A DNA stretch of 32,583 bases from Longimicrobium sp. (GTDB lineage: Bacteria > Gemmatimonadota > Gemmatimonadetes > Longimicrobiales > Longimicrobiaceae). Below are positions 1-5,597 of the stretch, piece by piece. Below the pieces are notes generated by a model, which saw nothing but the letters and a program-made list of their open reading frames with translations, was not told the origin of the DNA and did no database searches. The position numbers and the translations under genes are program-made. The first letter of the stretch is position 1. Every line of letters starts with the position of its first letter. The stretch spans positions 1-32,583 of the forward strand of contig NZ_DATIND010000087.1 of assembly GCF_035474595.1 (NCBI RefSeq), given 5' to 3'.

Positions 1-34
1 CCTTCAGCAACTGCTGGATACTTGTTTCCAGCAC

Positions 35-95
35 GAGCATGGGGCACCTCCCTTTCTGGCGATTGGGTGTGGTGCCTCATGCTCTTTCTTTTTTG
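35..95 (+). terminator. Rho-independent terminator of an off-window gene
   Basis: Bases 35-48 (GAGCATGGGGCACC) pair with 71-84 (GGTGCCTCATGCTC) at 13 of 14 positions, followed by a T-rich run at 85-94. The loop is about 22 bases. It most likely ends a plus-strand gene whose body lies left of the window. Confidence 0.6.
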
Positions 96-123
96 CCGCG
101 TGTCAACGAAAAGCTATGCTATC

Positions 124-191
124 AGATCCTTCGGCCTGCAAGCGGTTGTGTGGGCGCGGGTTACGGCGTGGGCGGCCTCAGGATGACGTCT
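124..191. repeat. Palindromic intergenic repeat, copy 1
   Basis: This 68-base stretch starts AGATCCTTCGGCCTGCAA and ends CGGCCTCAGGATGACGTCT. The ends are imperfect inverted repeats (TCCTTCGGCC against GGCCTCAGGA, 8 of 10 pairing), so it can fold as a REP-like hairpin. A second copy in the same orientation lies at 3175-3241, so the two copies flank the operon at 315-2956. Confidence 0.7.
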
Positions 192-242
192 TCGGGGAGT
201 GGCATGCCCGTAGAATTGTCCATCTCCGTCCGGCCTTTGCCG

Positions 243-270
243 TTGTCGGGGGGCGGGCGATGCAGATAAA
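243..270 (+). promoter_or_regulatory. Candidate promoter of the RDD/cls operon
   Basis: TTGTCG (243-248), a 16-base spacer and GATAAA (265-270) resemble a sigma-70-type promoter and stand about 45 bases before the start at 315. The rest of the gap 1-314 holds the terminator and the repeat; I see no gene in it. Confidence 0.4.
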
Positions 271-314
271 TTCAGCGCTCTCCCCCGCCGCCCCCGCGCT
301 CCCCGGCACCCGCG

Positions 315-1634
315 ATGGCCCACGCCCAGACCGCTCCCGGGTTCGACCCGCGCAAGACCATCACCCCCGAGTCGTTCCACGTGGCGCCGCACCTGCTGGG
401 GCTGCCGCTGGCGTCTCCCAGCCGCCGCCTGGCCGCCATCCTGATCGACGTGGTGCTCTGCTCGATCCTGGCCAACAGCGGCAAGGTGGCATTCGCGCTG
501 GGCATTGCCCTGGCGTTCTTCTGGTTCGCGGGACGCAAGCTGGGCAAGGGCGGAGGGTTCTTCTCGCGCTCGGCCCGCGCGGGGTTCCGCGGCGTCGGCG
601 CGCTGATGCTGTTCGTGGCGGCCATCTCCATCTGGAACAGCGCCCGCCAGCGCGTGGCCGGCAACGACGGCGGGGACGAGGAGGGCGGGCAGCAGGCGGC
701 GATGTCGGTGAACGGCGCGCAGCCGAAGCACGTCTCGGTGGGCAGCGTGGTGACCGGGACCGCGGCCGTCGCCGCGCTGACGCACGCCACCGACTCGGCC
801 TCGGCCGCCGTGGCAGCGCGCCACGCCGTGCCGCAGCTGCGCAGGCTGAACATGAATGACGCGGCCATCCGCGAGGCGCTCAGCCAGACGGTGGCGGACC
901 GCCCCGCGCCGGTCCGCGCCGGGGTGATGGCCGCGCTCGCGTCCGCGGACAGCGCGACGGCCGCGGCGGCGGAGACCGAGACGTCGCCGGAAGACTCGGC
1001 GGACGCGGCGCTCCGGGCGGACCCGGACTCGCTGGCGGCGCTGTACGTGGCCGCCGTGCACGCCGGCGACACCACCCGCGCGGACGAGCTGCGCCCGAAG
1101 CTTGCTTCGGTGATCGCGCACGACTCGCTCGACGCGCTGCGCGGCCAGGTCGGCGAGCTGCGGGAGCAGAGCGAGGGGCTGGAGCGCGACAAGCGCGAGC
1201 TGGAGCGGGAGAAGAAGAAGGCCGAAAACCGCGGCCTCCTGTCCATCCTGCTGGAATGGCTGGACGACCTGGGGATCGGAATCGGGTGGACGGGCCTGTA
1301 CTTCACCGCCTTCATGGCGCTGTGGAAGGGGCAGACGCCGGGAAAGCGGCTGCTGGGGATCCGCGTGCTGCGCCTGGACGGCCTGCCCATGACGCTGTGG
1401 GCCAGCTTCGAGCGCTTCGGCGGCTACGCGGCCGGCTTCTTCACCGGCCTGCTCGGCTTCGCCCAGGTGCTGTGGGACCGCAACCGCCAGGCGATCCAGG
1501 ACAAGATCAGCGAGACGGTGGTGATCCGCGAAACGCGCGGCGTTCCCCTTCCCGTGGCCCCCGCCGCCCGCCCCGCGCCCCCGCGCTGGCCGCCGGCCGG
1601 CGTGGGGCACCCCCTGACGGCGAGCGCGCGATGA
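315..1634 (+). CDS. RDD-family membrane protein with a large internal insertion
   Basis: A 439-residue inner-membrane protein. RDD domains are small helical membrane domains of mostly unknown role, sometimes linked to transport. Here the domain seems split: residues about 35-75 carry the first half (basic residues, a helix with the typical Ile-Asp, then a second helix), and residues about 330-425 carry the second half (GQTPGKRLLGIRVLRLDG, then helices and the closing QDKISETVVI). Between them lie roughly 250 residues, rich in Ala, Asp and Glu, ending in a charged coiled coil (about 275-310, repeated RELEREKKKAE-like text). The proline-rich C-terminus overlaps the next gene by 4 bases (ATGA), so the two are probably cotranscribed. 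Start is the ATG at 315 just after a possible promoter. Function unknown; RDD assignment is firm for the C-terminal half. Confidence 0.85.
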   Translation: MAHAQTAPGFDPRKTITPESFHVAPHLLGLPLASPSRRLAAILIDVVLCSILANSGKVAFALGIALAFFWFAGRKLGKGGGFFSRSARAGFRGVGALMLFVAAISIWNSARQRVAGNDGGDEEGGQQAAMSVNGAQPKHVSVGSVVTGTAAVAALTHATDSASAAVAARHAVPQLRRLNMNDAAIREALSQTVADRPAPVRAGVMAALASADSATAAAAETETSPEDSADAALRADPDSLAALYVAAVHAGDTTRADELRPKLASVIAHDSLDALRGQVGELREQSEGLERDKRELEREKKKAENRGLLSILLEWLDDLGIGIGWTGLYFTAFMALWKGQTPGKRLLGIRVLRLDGLPMTLWASFERFGGYAAGFFTGLLGFAQVLWDRNRQAIQDKISETVVIRETRGVPLPVAPAARPAPPRWPPAGVGHPLTASAR

Positions 1635-2956
1635 TCCTGAAGTGGACCCAGTGGGTCGACTGGCCCTGGTGGATCTCGGTCTTCTTCGTCCTGGGCGTGC
1701 TGGCCACCGTCTGGGCCTTCGCCACCCTGTTCCTGGCGATGGGGCGCCGCCCGCGCCGCCTGACCATCTACGACCGCCCGCCCGCCGGGTCGGCGCGCTT
1801 CCTGGAAAGCATCTCCGGGCTGCTGAACGAGCCGCTGCAGAGCGGCGGCACCGCCAAGTTGCTGAACAACGGCGACCAGATCTTCCCCGCCATCCTGCAG
1901 GCGCTCGGCGAGGCGCGCCGCACCATCAACTTCATGACCTACATCTGGGAGAAGGGGACGATCTCCGACCAGGTGCTGGAGGTGCTGGTGGAGCGGGCGA
2001 AGGCGGGAGTGAAGGTGCGGGTGATGCTGGACGGGATGGGCGCCTGGCGCGCGCCGCACAAGCAGTTCAAGGCGCTGGAGGCCGCGGGCGGGCGGGTGCG
2101 CTGGTTCAACCCCTTCCGCTTCGGCAAGCTCACCGCCTTCTACCGCCGCAACCACCGCCGGGCCATCGTGGTGGACGGGAAGGTGGCGTTCACCGGCGGC
2201 GCCTCGGTGGGCGACAAGTGGCTGGGGAACGCGCAGGACCGCGACCACTGGCGCGACATCATGATCGAGGTGCGCGGGTGCCTGGCGGTGAACCTCCAGA
2301 GCGCCTTCACGCAGCTGTGGGCCAACAGCACCGGCGAGATCCTGATCGGCGAGGACCACTTCCCCGGCACCGAGGAGGCCGGGACGGCGCCCGGCGCCGA
2401 GGGGATCTCGCGCCACATCACCGTCATCAGCTCGCCGGCCGAAGGGTCGCACCCGCTGCGGCTGTTCTACTGGACCACCCTGTCGTGCGCCCGGCAGAGC
2501 ATCCTCCTGACCTCGGCGTACTTCGTTCCCGACCGCGACATCCGCCGCGCGCTGGCCGAGCGGGCGCGCGCCGGGGTGGACGTGCGGCTGCTCCTTCCCA
2601 ACAAGTACACGGACGTGAAGATCGTCCGCCTGGCCGGCCACTTCTACTTCCGAGGGCTGCTGGAGGCGGGGGTCCGGATCTACGAGTACCAGACCACCAT
2701 GATGCACACCAAGGCGCTGGTAGTCGACGGCATCTGGGGCGTGGTGGGCTCGGCCAACATGGACATCCGCAGCAAGGAGCTGAACCAGGAGGCGGTGATC
2801 GGCGTGGCCGACCGCGGCTTCGCGACCGAGCTGACCGACACCTTCCACGCGGACCTGGCCCAGAGCACGGAGATCCGCCTGAAGGAGTGGAAGCGCCGCC
2901 CCATCCTCTCCCGCGCGCTGGAGCGCATCGTGGTGCTGTTCGAGGAGCAGTATTGA
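1631..2956 (+). CDS. Cardiolipin synthase-like phospholipase D family protein
   Basis: A 441-residue protein with an N-terminal membrane helix (about 10-36) and two PLD/HKD domains. The second motif is canonical: HTKALVVD (H359, K361, D366), followed by GSANMDIRS. The first reads HRRAIVVD (H175, R177, D182), so the usual lysine is arginine, followed by GGASVGDKW. Cardiolipin synthases of this type join two phosphatidylglycerols, or PG with PE, at the inner membrane; the anchor and length fit that family, but other phosphatidyl transfers are possible. The start ATG at 1631 overlaps the RDD gene stop, giving translational coupling. Lacks the two-helix N-terminus of ClsA and is nearer to ClsB-type enzymes in layout. 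Confidence 0.88.
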   Translation: MILKWTQWVDWPWWISVFFVLGVLATVWAFATLFLAMGRRPRRLTIYDRPPAGSARFLESISGLLNEPLQSGGTAKLLNNGDQIFPAILQALGEARRTINFMTYIWEKGTISDQVLEVLVERAKAGVKVRVMLDGMGAWRAPHKQFKALEAAGGRVRWFNPFRFGKLTAFYRRNHRRAIVVDGKVAFTGGASVGDKWLGNAQDRDHWRDIMIEVRGCLAVNLQSAFTQLWANSTGEILIGEDHFPGTEEAGTAPGAEGISRHITVISSPAEGSHPLRLFYWTTLSCARQSILLTSAYFVPDRDIRRALAERARAGVDVRLLLPNKYTDVKIVRLAGHFYFRGLLEAGVRIYEYQTTMMHTKALVVDGIWGVVGSANMDIRSKELNQEAVIGVADRGFATELTDTFHADLAQSTEIRLKEWKRRPILSRALERIVVLFEEQY

Positions 2957-3016
2957 GCCTGTGGCGTAACCATTGATCCGGCGGTGGCGGCTTTCACGCG
3001 CGGATAGTGAACGGCC

Positions 3017-3046
3017 TTGACAGTACCTCGGTTCGACTGGTAGATT
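3017..3046 (+). promoter_or_regulatory. Isolated sigma-70-like promoter
   Basis: TTGACA (perfect -35, 3017-3022), an 18-base spacer and TAGATT (3041-3046). No protein gene follows on this strand before the minus-strand gene at 3345-3917, so it may drive a small RNA ending at the hairpin at 3089-3112. Confidence 0.5.
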
Positions 3047-3052
3047 TACAGC

Positions 3053-3120
3053 ACTTAATCCCCCCGGCTTACTTCGGTGACCGGGCGCGAGGCCGTCCTT
3101 CGGGGCGGCCTCTGCTTGTT
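3053..3120 (+). ncRNA. Candidate small RNA
   Basis: The predicted transcript begins about 7 bases after the -10 box and runs into GAGGCCGTCC-TTCG-GGGCGGCCTC (3089-3112), a 10-bp stem with one G-U pair and a stable UUCG loop. A weak T-rich tail (TGCTTGTT) follows. An earlier CCCGG...CCGGG pairing (about 3063-3085) encloses a second TTCG. No known RNA family is recognised; existence is inferred from promoter plus terminator-like hairpin only. Confidence 0.3.
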
Positions 3121-3174
3121 ATGACAAATTCGAGGATCGATCGTGCCCGGCAGCGCACGTGCGACCTCGCTTAT

Positions 3175-3241
3175 AGATCCTTCGGCCTGCAACCGCTCGG
3201 TGCGGGGCAACTACGGTGTGGTCGGCCTCAGGATGACGTCT
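3175..3241. repeat. Palindromic intergenic repeat, copy 2
   Basis: Matches copy 1 at 124-191 over its whole length: AGATCCTTCGGCCTGCAA at the left end, CGGCCTCAGGATGACGTCT at the right end, a variable centre and the same orientation. Confidence 0.7.
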
Positions 3242-3344
3242 CCAGGTGATTGCCGGATCCAGTATTACCAGATCGCAAAACAGCAGAGCAGCAGAGAGAG
3301 AAACCGTCCGCTGCTCTGCTTCTCCGCGTGGCTCAAATCTCTTC

Positions 3345-3917
3345 CTACCCGATGCGCAGTTGCGACCATTGCCAGCCGAAGAAGACGAGGAGGAGCGCCA
3401 CGACGACGGAGTGGTACCCGCGCCTGCCGACGAACGCGAGCGAGGCCAGCAGCGCCGCGATGCAGAGCGTGGGGACCACGCGCAGGGGACCCGCGGAAAC
3501 GATCGCGTCGTCCGTCCCGGACACGTAGTCCACCGCCAGGGCCAGCAGGGTGAAGAGCGCGAACAGCAGCCAGAAGTAGCGGCGGTTCTCGTCGTAGTAG
3601 GCGGAAAGGTCCAGCCCCTCGTCGGGGATCACGTCCGGCAGCGCCGCCGAGGCCAGCAGGAACATGCTGACCAGCGCAGACGCGAGGATCAGGAAGCCCC
3701 AGTACCTCGTCCACACGGCGGCGTGCCCCATCTCGTAGAACTCCCACCAGAACTGGAGGATGAGGAGCAGGACCAGCAGCGCCGCCGCCAGCGGAAGCCA
3801 GTGCCACGCGATGCGGCTGCGGGCGCGGAGCAGGCGGTGCAGGCTGACGGACAGGTCGGCGATCGCGAGGCCGATGAGGATGGACACCATCAGCAGCAGG
3901 TACTCGAAGGGGCTCAC
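3345..3917 (-). CDS. Six-helix membrane protein of unknown function
   Basis: 190 residues with about six hydrophobic segments: near residues 5-28, 38-62, 70-95, 115-136, 143-163 and 168-188. Short loops contain few charged residues; no catalytic motif or known domain is recognised. The start is a GTG at 3917 (MSPFEYLLL...), with no clear ribosome-binding site, so an internal start near residue 10 is possible. It is transcribed away from the MerR/thioredoxin operon, from which it is separated by 264 bases. Codon composition matches its neighbours. Role unknown; an integral inner-membrane location is the only safe statement. Confidence 0.7.
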   Translation of the reverse strand: MSPFEYLLLMVSILIGLAIADLSVSLHRLLRARSRIAWHWLPLAAALLVLLLILQFWWEFYEMGHAAVWTRYWGFLILASALVSMFLLASAALPDVIPDEGLDLSAYYDENRRYFWLLFALFTLLALAVDYVSGTDDAIVSAGPLRVVPTLCIAALLASLAFVGRRGYHSVVVALLLVFFGWQWSQLRIG

Positions 3918-4094
3918 GTGGGACCGCCGCGGCGGAAGGCTGGACTTCGAGGAGTACCCGGGGGCCTGCGGGCAAGGTAAATCGATCTCCCCCGCATGAC
4001 ACGCTTTCCCTGCGGCTGCCCCGTCCGTCCTCGCCCCATCAGCCCCGCTCGCTCGACCCGAGACGACGCGGGTGCGGCTTCCTCCACGAGCCCC

Positions 4095-4126
4095 TTGACC
4101 CTAACATCAGTGTCACGGTTTACCTT
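4095..4126 (+). promoter_or_regulatory. MerR-type promoter/operator of merR-trx
   Basis: TTGACC (-35, 4095-4100) is separated by 20 bases from TACCTT (4121-4126). The spacer carries an imperfect dyad, CCCTAACA against TGTCACGG (6 of 8 positions pairing). An over-long spacer with an internal dyad is the hallmark of promoters that MerR proteins activate by untwisting DNA. It lies 56 bases before the MerR start, so the regulator probably controls its own operon. Confidence 0.6.
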
Positions 4127-4181
4127 CACATCAGTCCGCGGGCGGCACGGTCGCGGGCAGGGCAACGACGGAGGTGGCGAG

Positions 4182-4535
4182 ATGCGCGTGGGTGAGCTTT
4201 CGGCGCGGACGGGGGTGAGCGTCCGCTCGATCCGGTACTACGAGCAGGCGGGGCTCCTTCCCGCCGCGCGCAAGCCGAACGGGTACCGCGAGTTCGACGC
4301 GTCCGCCGTGGAGCGGGTGGCGGCGATCCGCGGGCTGCTGGAGACGGGGTTCACTCTCGATGAGGTGCAGTCGCTCTCCTCCTGCCTCACCGCCGCGGGC
4401 GGCGACGCCGGCTGCTGCGGCCGCACCGTCGCGCTCTACCGCTCCCGGCTCGCGAAGATCGACCTGCAGCTGGCCACGCTCGCCACGCTGCGCGGCCGCA
4501 TCGAGGAGCGCATCGCCCTGCTGGAGCCGTGCTGA
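4182..4535 (+). CDS. MerR-family transcriptional regulator
   Basis: 117 residues. The N-terminal winged helix is typical (MRVGELSARTGVSVRSIRYY, then EQAGLLPAARKPNGYREF), followed by the hinge GFTLDEVQSL and a C-terminal dimerisation helix (about 80-112). Cysteines lie at 68, 78, 79 and at the last residue 117; such a cluster could sense a metal, a thiol oxidant or an electrophile, but the spacing does not let me name the signal. The ATG at 4182 was chosen because homology begins exactly there; the open frame upstream is non-coding and holds the operator. Followed after 34 bases by thioredoxin, suggesting that the regulator answers redox or thiol stress. This pairing is an inference from context. 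Confidence 0.9.
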   Translation: MRVGELSARTGVSVRSIRYYEQAGLLPAARKPNGYREFDASAVERVAAIRGLLETGFTLDEVQSLSSCLTAAGGDAGCCGRTVALYRSRLAKIDLQLATLATLRGRIEERIALLEPC

Positions 4536-4569
4536 CCGGCCGTACATCAACCCGACGTGGAGCAGACCG

Positions 4570-4893
4570 ATGAGCAGCACGATGACCGTGACCGACGCCA
4601 CCTTCGGCGCCGAGGTAGAGCAGCACGAGGGGCTGGCCGTGGTGGACTTCACCGCCACCTGGTGCGGCCCCTGCCGCGTGCTGGCGCCGATCCTGGAGCA
4701 GGTGGCCGCCGAGCGCGCCGGCAGCGTGAAGGTGCTGAAGCTGGACATGGACGAGAACCTGCGCACGGTAACGCGCTTCAACGTGCGCTCCGCGCCCACG
4801 CTCCTCTTCTTCAGGGACGGCCAGCCCGTGGGCCAGATCATCGGCGCCGTTCCCAAGGTGCGCATCGACGCGGCGCTGGCGGAGCTCGTCTGA
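4570..4893 (+). CDS. trxA: Thioredoxin
   Basis: 107-residue cytoplasmic thiol-disulfide reductase with the full active site ATWCGPCR near residues 29-36 and the cis-proline region RSAPTLLFF near 72-80. Length matches stand-alone thioredoxins, with no signal peptide. It reduces protein disulfides using electrons from thioredoxin reductase, which is not in the window. The start ATG at 4570 follows GGAGCAGACCG, a weak ribosome site. It is second in an operon with the MerR regulator and is closed by a strong terminator at 4975-5012. Being under a MerR regulator, it may be an inducible paralog and not the main housekeeping thioredoxin. Confidence 0.93.
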   Translation: MSSTMTVTDATFGAEVEQHEGLAVVDFTATWCGPCRVLAPILEQVAAERAGSVKVLKLDMDENLRTVTRFNVRSAPTLLFFRDGQPVGQIIGAVPKVRIDAALAELV

Positions 4894-4974
4894 CTCGCGT
4901 TCGCCGCACCGTCTCGCATGACACCGGGGGCGCGATCGAACCGCATCGCCCATCCCCTGCCCCGACCTCGAGTC

Positions 4975-5012
4975 CGAACGGCGCCGCGCACCCGCGGCGC
5001 CGTTCGCTTTTT
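4975..5012 (+). terminator. Rho-independent terminator after trx
   Basis: Perfect 14-bp stem, CGAACGGCGCCGCG (4975-4988) with CGCGGCGCCGTTCG (4993-5006), a 4-base loop and then CTTTTT. It separates the merR-trx operon from the lanthipeptide operon. Confidence 0.9.
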
Positions 5013-5075
5013 CAGCATCTCCCTCCCGCTTTTCCGGGCAAGCCCAACGCGGCCGGCGTGCCGAGAGACGAACGG

Positions 5076-5097
5076 TTTCGGCAGCAGCCTGCCGAAA
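5076..5097. promoter_or_regulatory. Inverted repeat upstream of the lanthipeptide operon
   Basis: TTTCGGCA (5076-5083) and TGCCGAAA (5090-5097) form a perfect 8-bp inverted repeat around a 6-base centre, about 93 bases before the first precursor. It has no T-run, so an operator is likelier than a terminator. The AT-richer stretch 5120-5135 next to it may hold the promoter, but no convincing -35/-10 pair was found. Confidence 0.35.
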
Positions 5098-5189
5098 TCA
5101 CGGCTGTTCTCACCTTTTCCGCCCGATTATCTATCGAACAGGCGACCCTACCGGGCGCCCGCAGCCACCCTTCGAACCTGGAGGACCCG

Positions 5190-5456
5190 ATGGGACCGCT
5201 CTACAACATGCTGGACCCGTTCGGCGGGCACGGGATGCCCGGCGACCCGATGGAGACCGTGCTGTCGCTGCAGACCATGTCCGACGCCGACGTCGCGGTG
5301 GTGGTCTATGACGACAACACCGACATCTGCCACCTGAACACCCTGCACACCAACAGCTGCTACACGGGCCAGTGCGACGGCATCGGCTCGACGGGAATCT
5401 GCAAGACGGGCAGCTGCAGCTACACCAAGGTGGCCGCGTCGCCCGGCTCGCTCTGA
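5190..5456 (+). CDS. Class III lanthipeptide precursor, peptide 1
   Basis: 88-residue ribosomal peptide precursor. The leader contains METVLSLQTM (residues 21-30), matching the hydrophobic-x-x-L-x-LQ helix that LanKC enzymes recognise, preceded by LDPFGG (8-13). The core is rich in Ser/Thr with five Cys (47, 57, 62, 71, 76), including TLHTNSC (51-57), which fits Ser/Thr-x2-Ser/Thr-x2-Cys spacing for a labionin-type ring, and STGIC and TGSC, which could give simple lanthionine rings. GGAGGA at 5180-5185 sets the ATG at 5190. It is first in the operon with LanKC and precursor 2. Class III cores are usually about 20-25 residues; this one is about twice that. Assignment rests on the shared leader and the adjacent synthetase. 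Confidence 0.85.
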   Translation: MGPLYNMLDPFGGHGMPGDPMETVLSLQTMSDADVAVVVYDDNTDICHLNTLHTNSCYTGQCDGIGSTGICKTGSCSYTKVAASPGSL

Positions 5457-5477
5457 GCCGCCGCCCCGGGCGGTGGG

Positions 5478-5505
5478 GCCGCCCAGCCGAAGGGCTGGAC
5501 GCGGC
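5478..5505 (+). other. Intercistronic hairpin between precursor 1 and LanKC
   Basis: GCCGC plus CCAGCC (5478-5488), loop GAAG, then GGCTGG (5493-5498), a 2-base bulge and GCGGC (5501-5505). There is no T-run. It could slow transcription or protect the upstream mRNA so that more precursor than synthetase is made, as is common in RiPP operons; this role is inferred. Confidence 0.45.
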
Positions 5506-5597
5506 TCCGCCGCCCGCGGGCCATCCGAACGCCCGGTCCTTCCGCCCCCGGCCTCCGCGCCGGAACGGCGGCCGCTCTTCCCGCGCAGCCCCCGCCC

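Larger units (their letters stand above)
2957..3344. other. Intergenic region without a protein gene
   Basis: This gap between convergent genes holds an isolated plus-strand promoter (3017-3046), a hairpin with a UUCG loop (3089-3112) and the second copy of the palindromic repeat (3175-3241). No convincing coding frame is present on either strand. Confidence 0.6.

Noticed and set aside
39-269. 76-codon open frame at the left edge
   Set aside because: Covers a terminator and a palindromic repeat, with no ribosome site or protein-like composition.
3001-3110. GGTTCGA-like stretch considered as a tRNA
   Set aside because: No acceptor stem, anticodon arm or CCA-compatible pairing could be built around it.
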